Shown here piece after piece: positions 26,308-34,627 of a DNA stretch of 64,000 nucleotides. Origin of the DNA: Acidimicrobiia bacterium (GTDB lineage: Bacteria > Actinomycetota > Acidimicrobiia > IMCC26256 > PALSA-610); the NCBI GenBank assembly GCA_026002935.1, contig BPGH01000001.1, forward strand, positions 545,965-609,964, written 5' to 3'. Every line of letters begins with the position of its first letter. The first letter of the stretch is position 1. Made by a program: the position numbers and the translations under genes. The notes below the pieces were generated by a model. That model saw only the letters and a program-made list of their open reading frames with translations, did not search any database and was not told the DNA's origin.

Positions 26308-27632
26308 TGGGCGGTCTCGCGGTCGGTGTCGACCTCGGCAGCACCTCGGCGCGGGCCGTCGCGGTCGACCGTGACGGCGCCGTGCGCGCGGTCGCGACCG
26401 CGCGCTACCCGGTGCCGGGCGCGGCGGTCGCGCCCGGGCGGGCCGACCCGGACACCTGGCTCGTCGCGCTCGAACAGGTCGTGTGCCGGCTCGGCGTCGA
26501 ACGCCCCGCCGCGCTCGCGGTCGGCGGGCAGGCCCCGACGACGGTGCCGGCCGCGGGCGGGCACGCCGTCACCTGCACCCACCCGGCGGGCGCGACGCTC
26601 GACCCGCACGCCCAGCACGGCGCGCAGGCCGGGTTCCTGCGGGAGTCGGACCCGGACGTGACGCCGATGCAGCTGTGGGACTGGGTGCTGGCGCGCCTCG
26701 GCGCGCCCCGCGTGCAGGGCCGCTGGCCCGGCGACCCCCCGCTCGCCGGCTTCGGGCCGGTCGTGCCGACCGGCCGGGCCTGCGGCGAGGCCGACGGCCG
26801 CCACGGCGTCGCACCCGGGACGCCGCTCGTGCCCGGCGCGCCCGACGCGTACCTGGCGTTCTGGGCCGCGGGCGTCGACGAACCGGGCCGCGCCCTCGAC
26901 CCGGGCGGCCGCACCGGCGGCCTCGGGGTCGCGGTGGTGGCGGGGGCACGACCCCCCGACATGTTCGGCCTGCCCGCCGCGGCACGCGGCATCGACGTGG
27001 TCGGCGGGCCGGTGAGCGCGCACGGTCTCGCGCTCGAGTGGTGGTCGGCGATGACCGGGCGGTCGGTGGAGTCGCTGCTCGCCGACGCGGCGGGCGTGCC
27101 TCCGGGTGCGGGGGGCGTGATCGCGTTGCCGTACCTCGAGGGCGAGCGGGCGCCGCGCTGGGACCGCGACCTGCGCGCCGAGCTGGTCGGCCTCTCCTCG
27201 TCGACCGGGCCCGCCGAGGTGATGCGCGCGCTGCTCGAGGGCGCGGCGTACGGGATCGCCCACATCGCCCGCGAGCTCGCGGCGCGCGGCGCGCCGACGC
27301 GCGTGCTGGTCGTGGGCGGGTCGCCCGCGCGCAGCCCCCTGTGGTGCGCGATCAAGGCGAGCGTGCTGGAGGTGCCGGTCGAGGTCCCCGAGCAGCCGGA
27401 GCTCGCCGCGTACGGCGCGGCACTCGCGGCGGGTGCGGCCGTGGGTTGGTGGCCGGCGCCCGGCGAGGGTGCGGCCGGCGACTGGCCGCGTCCGCGCATG
27501 ACCGTGATCGACCCCGAGCCGCTCCCCGTGTACCGCGCGGGGTACGCGCGCTTCGTCGAGCTGGGCGACGAGGCGGTGCGCCGCCTCGAACGTGACCGTG
27601 GCGAGCAGGAGGACCGATGCCGAACCCCGTGA
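26307..27632 (+). CDS. FGGY-family carbohydrate kinase
   Basis: A 441-residue kinase of the FGGY type, shorter than the usual 480-520. The N-terminal phosphate motif is VGVDLGSTSARAVAVDRDGA; the C-terminal half has LPYLEGERAPRWDRDLRAEL, ALLEGAAYGIAHIARELAAR, the adenosine motif VLVVGGSPARSPLWCAIKAS and AAYGAALAAGAAVGWW. It should phosphorylate a sugar or polyol with ATP. It overlaps both neighbours: its ATG shares a base with the dehydrogenase stop and its end overlaps the VOC gene by 16 bases. The missing length falls in the first domain around DPGGRTGGLGVAVVAG, so substrate recognition may be unusual. Confidence 0.85.
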   Translation: MGGLAVGVDLGSTSARAVAVDRDGAVRAVATARYPVPGAAVAPGRADPDTWLVALEQVVCRLGVERPAALAVGGQAPTTVPAAGGHAVTCTHPAGATLDPHAQHGAQAGFLRESDPDVTPMQLWDWVLARLGAPRVQGRWPGDPPLAGFGPVVPTGRACGEADGRHGVAPGTPLVPGAPDAYLAFWAAGVDEPGRALDPGGRTGGLGVAVVAGARPPDMFGLPAAARGIDVVGGPVSAHGLALEWWSAMTGRSVESLLADAAGVPPGAGGVIALPYLEGERAPRWDRDLRAELVGLSSSTGPAEVMRALLEGAAYGIAHIARELAARGAPTRVLVVGGSPARSPLWCAIKASVLEVPVEVPEQPELAAYGAALAAGAAVGWWPAPGEGAAGDWPRPRMTVIDPEPLPVYRAGYARFVELGDEAVRRLERDRGEQEDRCRTP

Positions 27633-28003
27633 TCTTCGTCGACATCCCGTCGCCCGACCCCGAGGCGCACTCCGGGTTCCTCGCGGACCTGTTCGGGTGG
27701 GAGTTCAACCGGCGACCGGCCGGCGAGTTCCACGAGATCCTCCCGGGCGTCAAGCCGAACATGGGCATCCACAAGGAGGAGCGGCCGGTCGCGTCGCCGC
27801 ACCCGCGCGTGTACGTGATGGTGGACGACCCGCCCGCGTACCTCGAACGGGCGGTCGCGATGGGCGCGACGAAGCTCTGGGACGAGGTCTACTGGGAGGA
27901 GTTCGACGGTCGCCACGCGGCGTTCCGCGACCCGTGGGGCATCGAGTTCGTCCTGTGGCGCGACAAGGGCACGTACCGGCCCGGCGCCCCGTCGCGCGGC
28001 TGA
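27617..28003 (+). CDS. VOC family protein, first of a tandem pair
   Basis: A 128-residue glyoxalase-like protein opening VIFVDIPSPDPEAHSGFLAD and LFGWEFNRRPAGEFHEILPG, with YVMVDDPPAYLERAVAMGAT and FRDPWGIEFVLWRDKG at the end. The W of LFGWEF and the FRDPWG turn are typical of the bleomycin-resistance/VOC subgroup with two modules. Metal ligands are incomplete (no N-terminal His), so binding rather than oxygenation is possible. It overlaps the kinase gene by 16 bases and is followed by a close paralogue, which it resembles through most of its length. Confidence 0.83.
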   Translation: MPNPVIFVDIPSPDPEAHSGFLADLFGWEFNRRPAGEFHEILPGVKPNMGIHKEERPVASPHPRVYVMVDDPPAYLERAVAMGATKLWDEVYWEEFDGRHAAFRDPWGIEFVLWRDKGTYRPGAPSRG

Positions 28004-28040
28004 CCCGCCCGCCCCGCCACGACACCCGAACGGAGGAACC

Positions 28041-28457
28041 GTGAACACCCTCGTCTTCGTCGACCTGCCGTGCTCCGACCCGGTCGCCGCGCAGGCGTTC
28101 TACGAGCAGCTCTTCGGCTGGACGATCAATCCGCGCCCGGCCGGCGAGTTCCACCAGATCGTGCCCGGCGAGGGGCTGCACCTCGGGCTCTTCAACAGCG
28201 AGACCCGGCCGCCCGACCCGGCACCGAAGCCGCAGCCCCCGCGGCAAGGGGTCCAGCCGCGGACCTACATCCTCGTCGACGACGCCCCGCAGGTGTACCT
28301 CGACCGGGCCGTCGCGCTGGGCGCCACGAAGCTGTGGGACGAGGGCTGGTGGGACGAGTTCAACGGGTACCACGCGAGCTTCCTCGACCCGTGGGGCAAC
28401 CAGATCGTGATGTGGGAGGCCAAGGACAAGCGGGAGGAACGTCTCGGAGGGGCGTGA
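28041..28457 (+). CDS. VOC family protein, second of a tandem pair
   Basis: A 138-residue paralogue of the preceding gene. Matching segments are LVFVDLPCSDPVAAQAFYEQ, LFGWTINPRPAGEFHQIVPG, YILVDDAPQVYLDRAVALGA and FLDPWGNQIVMWEAKDK. It differs by a Pro/Gln-rich insert (RPPDPAPKPQPPRQGVQP) before the second module. GGAGGA precedes the ATG. The pair presumably arose by duplication and may form a heterodimer, as VOC modules commonly pair; this is inference. It is the last gene of the amidohydrolase operon and is followed at once by a strong hairpin. Confidence 0.83.
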   Translation: MNTLVFVDLPCSDPVAAQAFYEQLFGWTINPRPAGEFHQIVPGEGLHLGLFNSETRPPDPAPKPQPPRQGVQPRTYILVDDAPQVYLDRAVALGATKLWDEGWWDEFNGYHASFLDPWGNQIVMWEAKDKREERLGGA

Positions 28458-28460
28458 GCG

Positions 28461-28498
28461 GCGCCGGCGCGGCGGGTCACCACTCGCCGCGCCGGCGC
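28461..28498. terminator. bidirectional hairpin between convergent genes
   Basis: A perfect 14-bp GC inverted repeat (GCGCCGGCGCGGCG / CGCCGCGCCGGCGC) with a ten-base loop directly follows the VOC stop. The loop contains the stop codon of the opposite-strand dehydrogenase gene, so the hairpin serves both convergent units. No T-tract is present, which is common in GC-rich actinobacteria. Confidence 0.6.
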
Positions 28499-29682
28499 AC
28501 GTGGCCCGGCACGATGTCGGCCACCCGGCGCGCACCCATCAGGCTCATCGCGCGCCGCAGCTCGCCGTCGAGGATCCGTACCGCCTTCACGACCCCGGCC
28601 TCCCCGCCCGCGCCCAGTCCGTAGAGGTACGCGCGGCCGACGAGGACGGCGCGTGCGCCCGACGCGAGCGCCTTGGCGACGTCGACGCCCCGCCGCACGC
28701 CCGAGTCGAACAGCACGGTCGTGCCGTCCCCGACCGCGTCGGCGATCCTCGGGAGCGCGTCGATCGTCGCGGGCACGTGGTCGAGCTGACGACCGCCGTG
28801 GTTCGACACGACGATCGCGCCGACACCGAGCGCGGCCGCCTGCTTCGCGTCCGCAGGGGTCATCACGCCCTTGAGCACGAACGGCCCGCCCCACTCGCCG
28901 GCCAGCCAGGCGACGTCGTCCCAGGTCACTGACGCGTCGAACTGGGTCGCGACGAAGGCGAGCGACGCCGAGCCCTCCGCGCGGCCGCGCACGTTGTCGA
29001 ACCCGATCGCCTCCGAGGTGAGGAAGCGCCACCACCACGAGGGCCGGCGCGCGCCGTCGAGGAGGGTGCGCAGCCCGATCGACGGCGGGATGGTGAAGCC
29101 GTTGCGGAAGTCGCGCTCGCGCGCGCCGGCGACCGGCGTGTCGACGGTGAGCACGAGCGCCTCGTACCCGGCCTCGCGCGCCCGGGCGACGAGCTCGCGG
29201 CACAGGCCGCGGTCGCGCCACATGTAGAGCTGGAACCACAGCGGTGCGCGGGAGGCGGCGGCGACCCGCTCGATCGACACGGTCGCCATCGTCGACAGCA
29301 CGTACGGGAGCCCGACCTGCGAGGCCGCCCGGGCGACGGCGAGCTCGCCCTCCCAGTGGGTGAGGCGGGTCATCCCGGTCGGGGCGAGCACGACCGGCAG
29401 CGGGATCCGGCGCCCGAACAGCTCGACGGACGGGTCGACCTCGGAGACGTCGCGCAGCACCCGCGGCTCGAGCTCCAGCTCCTCGAACGCGGCGCGGTTG
29501 CGCCGCATCGTCACCTCGTCCTCGGTGCCGCCGTCGACGTAGTCGAACACCGCGCGCGGCAGCCGGCGGCGGGCGACGCGCCGGAGGTCCTCGACGGTGA
29601 AGCAGCGGTCGAGCCGCCGCTCGGTGGGCGACCACCGCGGCCGGCGGAACGCCAGCAGGGCGCGGATCTCCGACGGCCTCAT
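28477..29682 (-). CDS. FMN-dependent alpha-hydroxy-acid dehydrogenase/oxidase
   Basis: A 401-residue TIM-barrel flavoenzyme of the L-lactate dehydrogenase/glycolate oxidase/mandelate dehydrogenase family. Visible motifs are AVFDYVDGGTEDEVTMRRN, VVLAPTGMTRLTHWEGELA, APLWFQLYMWRDRGLCREL, VLTVDTPVAGARERDFRNGF, the catalytic pair in IVVSNHGGRQLDHVPATID (His with Arg nearby) and VLFDSGVRRGVDVAKALASG with VLVGRAYLYGLGAGGE for FMN phosphate. It oxidises a 2-hydroxy acid to a 2-oxo acid. The HpcH-type aldolase gene 46 bases upstream makes or uses such acids, so the two probably form one pathway and operon. Confidence 0.9.
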   Translation of the reverse strand: MRPSEIRALLAFRRPRWSPTERRLDRCFTVEDLRRVARRRLPRAVFDYVDGGTEDEVTMRRNRAAFEELELEPRVLRDVSEVDPSVELFGRRIPLPVVLAPTGMTRLTHWEGELAVARAASQVGLPYVLSTMATVSIERVAAASRAPLWFQLYMWRDRGLCRELVARAREAGYEALVLTVDTPVAGARERDFRNGFTIPPSIGLRTLLDGARRPSWWWRFLTSEAIGFDNVRGRAEGSASLAFVATQFDASVTWDDVAWLAGEWGGPFVLKGVMTPADAKQAAALGVGAIVVSNHGGRQLDHVPATIDALPRIADAVGDGTTVLFDSGVRRGVDVAKALASGARAVLVGRAYLYGLGAGGEAGVVKAVRILDGELRRAMSLMGARRVADIVPGHVRRRGEW

Positions 29683-29728
29683 GGGCGGCGCACCGGCCCG
29701 GCGCCCGGGGGGAGTGCCCCTGCCGGCC

Positions 29729-30523
29729 TCATCCGTAGGGGCCCTTCGGCGCGGCCTCGGTGGCCTCGGCGAGGCCGTGGGCGATCTCGCGCTGGTGACG
29801 GGCCGCGGCGCGCAACAGGGAGGCGTCGGTCCCGAGCGTGCACATCTGGAAACCGGCCTCGGCGTAGGCCCTCCCGGCCGCCCCGCCGCCCGTGTGGATC
29901 CCCGCGACGATGCCGTGGCGCGCGCAGGCGCGGCGCACCTCCTCGATCGCGTCCGCGTGCTCCTGCGACCCGATCGCGGTGAGGCTCCCGCTCATGCTCA
30001 CCGCGAGGTCGGCCGGGCCGATGTAGACCCCGTCGACGCCGGGCGTCGAGCAGATCTCGTCGGCAGCCTCGACCGCCCGGACGGTCTCGATCATGACGAG
30101 GCACATCACCTCGCGGTTGACGGCCGGCGGGTCGTCGCCGAGCAGCAGGCCCGCGCGCACGGGGCCGAAGCTGCGCACCCCCAGGGGCGCGTACCGGCAC
30201 GCCGCCGCGGCGCGCTCCGCCTCCTCCCGGGAGTTCACCATCGGGACGATCACGGCCTCGGCGCCCGCGTCGAGCGCCTTGCCCGGCCACGCCGTCTCGT
30301 TGAACGGCACCCGCACCACCGGCGTCGCACCCGTGCCGCGCACCGCCTGGAGCATCGGCCACATCGCGTCCGCGTGGATCAGGCCGTGCTGGCAGTCGAC
30401 GCAGACGTAGTCGTACCCCTCGTGCCCGAGGATCTCCGCCGCGAACGGCGACCCGATCGTGCACCAGCCGCCGAACGCCCGCTCGCCGCGCGCGAGCCGG
30501 GCGCGCAACTCGTTGGTGTGCAT
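29729..30523 (-). CDS. HpcH/HpaI family class II aldolase
   Basis: A 264-residue aldolase that cleaves 4-hydroxy-2-oxo acids to pyruvate and an aldehyde with a divalent metal. Key segments are DYVCVDCQHGLIHADAMWPM, PVVRVPFNETAWPGKALDAG (Arg of the active site), VIVPMVNSREEAERAAAAC, VMCLVMIETVRAVEAADEIC (metal Glu), GVDGVYIGPADLAVSMSGS (metal Asp) and FQMCTLGTDASLL. The ATG at 30523 has TAGGCT seven bases upstream and no ribosome binding site, indicating a leaderless transcript. It lies before the 2-hydroxy-acid dehydrogenase and is divergent from ribF. Confidence 0.88.
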   Translation of the reverse strand: MHTNELRARLARGERAFGGWCTIGSPFAAEILGHEGYDYVCVDCQHGLIHADAMWPMLQAVRGTGATPVVRVPFNETAWPGKALDAGAEAVIVPMVNSREEAERAAAACRYAPLGVRSFGPVRAGLLLGDDPPAVNREVMCLVMIETVRAVEAADEICSTPGVDGVYIGPADLAVSMSGSLTAIGSQEHADAIEEVRRACARHGIVAGIHTGGGAAGRAYAEAGFQMCTLGTDASLLRAAARHQREIAHGLAEATEAAPKGPYG

Positions 30524-30537
30524 GGACGGGAGCCTAA

Positions 30538-30623
30538 GGCCTCCCCTCGCGCGCGCGCCGTCGACGGCGCCGGGGCCGCGGACGCCCGGTCGTCGTGGGC
30601 CTCCCCTCGCGCGCGTGCCGTCG
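30538..30623. repeat. direct repeat in ribF/aldolase intergenic region
   Basis: A 26-base sequence beginning GGCCTCCCCTCGCGCGCG at 30538-30563 recurs exactly 60 bases further on at 30598-30623 with a single C/T difference. It occupies the gap between two divergent, probably leaderless genes. It may be a duplicated protein-binding site or a relic of local duplication; neither is demonstrated. Confidence 0.6.
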
Positions 30624-30667
30624 GCCCGGCGGGTCCCCGGCGCGGGCCGCCCGGTAGCCTCCCGGGT

Positions 30668-31606
30668 GTGGAAGCCATCCTCGAGGGTCAGCCGATCCCG
30701 GCGCTGCGTCACGGTTCGGTCGTCACGATCGGCACGTTCGACGGGGTGCACCGCGGGCATCGCGCCCTGCTCGCGGAGGTCCGCCGCGCGGCCGACGAGG
30801 TGGGTGCGCCGGCCGTCGTGGTCACCTTCGACCGCCACCCGGCCTCGGTCGTGCGGCCCGAGTCCGCGCCGAAGCTCCTGACGTCGCTGTCGCACCGGCT
30901 GGAGCTGCTCGCGGCGTCGGGCGTCGACTACGCCTACGTCCTGCGCTTCGACGAGGAACGCTCGCTCGAGCCGCCCGACGAGTTCCTGCACGAGATCGTC
31001 GTCGGGACCTGGCACGCGCGCGTGGCCGTCGAGGGGGCCGACTTCCACTTCGGGCACCGCCGCCGCGGCGACGTCTCGCTCCTCGAGGAGGCCGGCGCCC
31101 GGTGGGGCTTCAAGGTGCGGACCGTCGAGCTCCTCGAGGACGAGCTGCTCGGCGCGGTCGTGTCCTCCGACGCGACGCGCGCCGCGCTCGCCCGGGCCGA
31201 CATCGCGACGGCCAACCGGCTGCTCGGCCGGATGCACGAGGTGCACGGGGTCGTCGAGCACGGCGACAAGCGGGGCCGCACGATCGGCTTCCCGACGGCG
31301 AACGTCGCGGTCGCGGGCGACATCCAGCTCCCCGCCGACGGCGTCTACGCGGGCTGGTACGAGCGTCCCGACGGCTCGGTGCACCGCACCGCGATCTCGA
31401 TCGGTCGCCGCCCCACCTTCTACGCCGACAACGGGTTGCTGCTCGTCGAGGCCCATCTCCTCGACTTCGACGGCGACCTGTACGCCGAGCACGCGCGCGT
31501 CCGCATCGAGACCTGGCTGCGCGGCCAGACGCGATTCGGTTCGGTCGACGACCTGCGGGCCCAGCTCGCGCGCGACGTCGAGGCGACGCGCCGCCTGGCG
31601 GGCTGA
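30668..31606 (+). CDS. ribF: bifunctional riboflavin kinase/FAD synthetase
   Basis: A 312-residue enzyme converting riboflavin to FMN and FAD. The adenylyltransferase domain has [60 protein letters not shown] and [16 protein letters not shown]. The riboflavin kinase domain follows with [27 protein letters not shown] and [11 protein letters not shown], ending in [20 protein letters not shown]. The length is standard. The GTG at 30668 stands seven bases after TAGCCT (leaderless). It overlaps aroC by one base (TGATG). Placing ribF before aroC is unusual but both are housekeeping genes. Confidence 0.95.
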   Translation: MEAILEGQPIPALRHGSVVTIGTFDGVHRGHRALLAEVRRAADEVGAPAVVVTFDRHPASVVRPESAPKLLTSLSHRLELLAASGVDYAYVLRFDEERSLEPPDEFLHEIVVGTWHARVAVEGADFHFGHRRRGDVSLLEEAGARWGFKVRTVELLEDELLGAVVSSDATRAALARADIATANRLLGRMHEVHGVVEHGDKRGRTIGFPTANVAVAGDIQLPADGVYAGWYERPDGSVHRTAISIGRRPTFYADNGLLLVEAHLLDFDGDLYAEHARVRIETWLRGQTRFGSVDDLRAQLARDVEATRRLAG

Positions 31607-32763
31607 TGCTGCGGTTCCTCACCGCCGGCGAGTCCCACGGGCGTGCGGTCGCCGTCGTCGTCGAGGGCCTCCCCGCGGGGCTCCCGCTGACGGTCGACGA
31701 CGTCGCGCGGGAGCTCGCGCGCCGCCGACTCGGCTACGGGCGCGGCCCGCGCCAGCGCTTCGAGCGCGACGAGGTGCAGCTGCTCGGCGGTGTGCGCCAC
31801 GGCCGCACGCTCGGCTCGCCGCTGTACGTCCAGATCCCGAACGTCGAGTGGCCGAAGTGGGAGGAGGAGATGTCGCCCGATCCGGGGGCGACGCGCGCGC
31901 CGCTCACGCAGCCGCGTCCCGGCCACGCCGACCTCGCCGGCATGCAGAAGTACGGCTTCACCGACGCGCGCGACGTGCTCGAGCGCGCGTCGGCCCGGGA
32001 GACGGCCGCGCGCGTCGCGGCCGGTGCCGCCGCGAAGGCGCTGCTGCGCCACATCGGCGTCGAGGTGGTGTCGCACGTCGTGCAGCTCGGCGCCGCGCGC
32101 GCGCGGCCGGGCGTGCGGCCGGGCCCGGGCGACCTCGACGCGGTCGACGGGTCGCCGGTGCGGTGCTTCGACGCGCAGGCCGAGGCCGCGATGGTGGCCG
32201 AGGTGAAGGCGGCGGCGAAGGACGGCGACTCCCTCGGCGGCGTCGTGGAGGTGCTCGCCTACGGCGTGCCGGTCGGGCTCGGCAGCCACGTCCACTGGGA
32301 CCGCAAGCTCGACGCGCGCCTCGCGCACGCGCTCATGAGCATCCAGGCGATCAAGGGCGTGGAGATCGGCGAGGGGTTCGACGTCGCGGGCCGGCGCGGC
32401 TCCGAGGCGCACGACCCCATCGTCTGGGACCCCGACGACGCCCGGTACCGGCGGGAGAGCACGCTCGCGGGCGGGATCGAGGGCGGCATCTCGACCGGCG
32501 AGGTGGTCGTCGCGCGCCTCGCGATGAAGCCGCTCGCCACGCTGAACCGGCCGGTGCTCAAGACGGTCGACGTCGTCACCAAGGAGGAGACGGTGTCGTT
32601 CAAGGAGCGCACCGACGTGACGGCCGTGCCCGCGATGGGTGTCGTGGCCGAGACGATGGTCGCGTTGGTGCTCGCCGACGAGGCGCTGCGGAAGTTCGGC
32701 GGCGACTCGCTCGACGAGTTCGTCCGCAACCACCGGGCCGCGCAGGACGCGCTGCGGGCCTGA
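31606..32763 (+). CDS. aroC: chorismate synthase
   Basis: A 385-residue enzyme of the shikimate pathway, converting 5-enolpyruvylshikimate-3-phosphate to chorismate using reduced FMN. Signatures are [39 protein letters not shown], the [15 protein letters not shown] loop, [40 protein letters not shown], the [20 protein letters not shown] flavin-site region and [20 protein letters not shown]. Catalytic His residues in ESHG and PGHAD are present. Its ATG overlaps the ribF stop, so coupling to an FMN-producing enzyme fits its cofactor need, though that may be coincidence. Confidence 0.96.
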   Translation: MLRFLTAGESHGRAVAVVVEGLPAGLPLTVDDVARELARRRLGYGRGPRQRFERDEVQLLGGVRHGRTLGSPLYVQIPNVEWPKWEEEMSPDPGATRAPLTQPRPGHADLAGMQKYGFTDARDVLERASARETAARVAAGAAAKALLRHIGVEVVSHVVQLGAARARPGVRPGPGDLDAVDGSPVRCFDAQAEAAMVAEVKAAAKDGDSLGGVVEVLAYGVPVGLGSHVHWDRKLDARLAHALMSIQAIKGVEIGEGFDVAGRRGSEAHDPIVWDPDDARYRRESTLAGGIEGGISTGEVVVARLAMKPLATLNRPVLKTVDVVTKEETVSFKERTDVTAVPAMGVVAETMVALVLADEALRKFGGDSLDEFVRNHRAAQDALRA

Positions 32764-32791
32764 TCCCGCCGCCCGCCACCAGCGCCCCCGT

Positions 32792-33238
32792 TCACATCCG
32801 TTCGCCGGGCAGCCGGCTCGCCTGCTCGATCCACGAGACGAAGAGGTCCTCGTCGAGTCCGTCGTGCTCGCGGATGTCGAGGGAGCGCAGCTCCGGGTGC
32901 TTGGAGGCCTTCGGCGGCACCGGGTCGAGGGAGGTGCCCCGGAAGAACTGCACCTGCACGTGGTGCGTGAAACAGCGGAACGCGACGAACCATCCGTCAC
33001 CGGGGTTGCCGTAGAACGGCTGGTTCCACTTCACTGCCTTGTGCACGCCGGGCACCGTGCGCACGATCAGCGCGTCGAGCCGCTCGCCCAGCGCGCGCTT
33101 CCAGCCCGGCATCGCGGCGATGTAGGCGCGGACGGGGCCGTCACCCTCGCCCTTGGGGATCTGCGGGTTCCCGCCGGCCAGCAGCCGCGGCCCCGGCCCC
33201 GGGTCGCGCGGGCCGCCGCCCGAGTGTCGCTGCGCCAT
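32792..33238 (-). CDS. DUF1801 domain protein
   Basis: A 148-residue protein with a DUF1801 (YdhG-like) fold from about residue 35: VRAYIAAMPGWKRALGERLD, TVPGVHKAVKWNQPFYGN, WFVAFRCFTHHVQVQFFRGT, then a C-terminal helix with DEDLFVSWIEQASRLPG. The first 30 residues are low-complexity and Gly/Pro-rich, so the true start may be later. The family has no firmly established biochemical function; homologues are small cytoplasmic proteins. It stands alone, convergent with aroC, and 157 bases from the TetR gene. Confidence 0.78.
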   Translation of the reverse strand: MAQRHSGGGPRDPGPGPRLLAGGNPQIPKGEGDGPVRAYIAAMPGWKRALGERLDALIVRTVPGVHKAVKWNQPFYGNPGDGWFVAFRCFTHHVQVQFFRGTSLDPVPPKASKHPELRSLDIREHDGLDEDLFVSWIEQASRLPGERM

Positions 33239-33395
33239 CGTGCCGGCTCCCGTCGTGGCGCGCCGCCGGACGCGGGTCGCGTGGTGGCGGCGGGTGACCG
33301 GAGCGTACGCCCGCCGGGCGGCGACGCGCGCGCGGGGGTCGCGCGGCTCCGGCGGCCGCCCGCCGGTAGGTCACGCGGCTCCCGCCGCGTGACGC

Positions 33396-33980
33396 TCAGC
33401 CGCGGTGGGCCCCGAACAGGTGGGAGGCGGCGCGCCGGGCCGCCGCCTCCGGGTCGCGCCGCGCGGCCGGCGGCAGGTTCCCGTCGAGCAGCAGCGTGGC
33501 GAACCCGTGCACCAGCGACCAGGCGGCGATCCCGGCGTCGCGCCCGCGGCCGGCCCGGCGGCCGCTCGCCGCGGCCGCCGGGCCGTAGAGGAATCGCGCC
33601 GCCGCCTGCTTCGCGGCCACCAGCTGCGGGTCGTCGGCGCGGTACAGGTCGGGCCGGAACATCAGCGCGAAGTGCGCCCGGTTCGACACGGCGAACCGCA
33701 CGTATGCGACCCCGATCTCCAGGAACTCGCCGGTGCGCTCCTGCGCGCCGCGCAGCGACTCGGCCAGGAGGGTGAATCCCTCGGTGGCGACGGCGGTGAG
33801 GAGCCCGGCCTTGTCCCCGAAGTGATGGGCGGGCGCGGCGTGGCTGACACCGGCCCGCCGCGCGACCTCGCGCATGCTCACCGCGCTCGGGCCGCGCTCC
33901 GCGATCACCTCGATCGTGGCGCGCAGCAGCGCGCGGCGCAGGTCGCCGTGGTGGTACGGGCGCACCCGCTCGCTCGCCAC
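33396..33980 (-). CDS. TetR/AcrR-family transcriptional regulator
   Basis: A 194-residue repressor-type protein. The N-terminal helix-turn-helix is LRRALLRATIEVIAERGPSA then VSMREVARRAGVSHAAPAHH-FGDKAGLL; the alanine-rich C-terminal ligand domain contains AVSNRAHFALMFRPDLYRAD and GIAAWSLVHGFATLLLDGNL, a WHG-type TetR C-terminal domain. The GTG at 33980 follows TAGGGT by six bases, so the mRNA is leaderless. A 21-base palindrome at 33999-34019 overlaps its -35 and that of the divergent DUF2214 gene, so it most likely represses both. The inducing ligand is unknown. Confidence 0.88.
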   Translation of the reverse strand: MASERVRPYHHGDLRRALLRATIEVIAERGPSAVSMREVARRAGVSHAAPAHHFGDKAGLLTAVATEGFTLLAESLRGAQERTGEFLEIGVAYVRFAVSNRAHFALMFRPDLYRADDPQLVAAKQAAARFLYGPAAAASGRRAGRGRDAGIAAWSLVHGFATLLLDGNLPPAARRDPEAAARRAASHLFGAHRG

Positions 33981-33986
33981 GGCGGC

Positions 33987-34037
33987 ACCCTAGCGCCTGA
34001 TCTTGTCATTGACAAGATCGGGCGGCTCGCCCATGAT
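33987..34037. promoter_or_regulatory. face-to-face promoters of TetR and DUF2214 genes
   Basis: Plus strand: TTGACA (34009-34014), 17 bases, CATGAT (34032-34037), then GGGAGG before the ATG at 34065. Minus strand: TTGTCA (34015-34010), 17 bases, TAGGGT (33992-33987), then six bases to the GTG at 33980. The two -35 elements overlap inside the palindrome, so one bound repressor would block both. Confidence 0.7.
33999..34019. promoter_or_regulatory. TetR-type operator palindrome
   Basis: GATCTTGTCA-T-TGACAAGATC is a perfect 10-bp inverted repeat with a one-base centre, the size and symmetry of TetR-family operators. It lies in the 84-base gap between the TetR gene and its divergent membrane-protein neighbour and covers both -35 elements. 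Confidence 0.75.
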
Positions 34038-34064
34038 TCGGTGGCCGGATCACCGGGAGGACGG

Positions 34065-34511
34065 ATGACCACCGACGCCTGGCTCGCGATCGCCCACCAC
34101 CTCGCGGTCTTCGGGGTGCTCGCCGTGCTCGCGACGGAATGGGCGCTCGTGCGCCCGGGGATCGGCGCGGCCGACGTCGACCGGATCGCCCGGGTCGACG
34201 CCGCGTACGGGGTGCTCGCCGCCGTGGTGCTCGTGGTCGGGTTCACGCGCGTGTTCGCGGGCGACAAGCCGACGGACTTCTACTTCGAGAACCCCGTGTT
34301 CTGGGCGAAGATCGCCGCGTTCGCGGTCGTCGGGCTCGTGTCGATCGGACCGACCCTGCGGTACGTGCGCTGGCGACGCGCCGCGGCGGGTGGCACCGGG
34401 CCGGCCGCCGAGGAGGTCGTCGCCGCGCGCCGGGCGATCGCGATCGAGCTCGCGGTGTTCGCGCTGATCCCCGCGCTCGCCGCGGTGATGGCGCGCGGCA
34501 TCGGGCTGTGA
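34065..34511 (+). CDS. DUF2214 family membrane protein
   Basis: A 148-residue integral membrane protein with four hydrophobic segments: AHHLAVFGVLAVLATEWALV, AAYGVLAAVVLVVGFTRVFA, ENPVFWAKIAAFAVVGLVSI and IAIELAVFALIPALAAVMAR. The R-FAGDKPTDFYFENPVFW stretch between spans two and three is the hallmark of DUF2214. Function is unknown. The ATG at 34065 has a good ribosome binding site (GGGAGG) and a consensus-like promoter under the TetR palindrome, so it is probably derepressed by some signal, which hints at a transport or detoxification role. Confidence 0.83.
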   Translation: MTTDAWLAIAHHLAVFGVLAVLATEWALVRPGIGAADVDRIARVDAAYGVLAAVVLVVGFTRVFAGDKPTDFYFENPVFWAKIAAFAVVGLVSIGPTLRYVRWRRAAAGGTGPAAEEVVAARRAIAIELAVFALIPALAAVMARGIGL

Positions 34512-34627
34512 ACCCGCCACGGCCGCCGCGGGGTGCGGCCGGGCCGACCGTCCCGGGGTGCGCGCCGGCGCGCGACGTGTGAGGATCTCGCCGGGAGCCG
34601 CGCCGACGCGGGGTCGGGAGGAACGGG

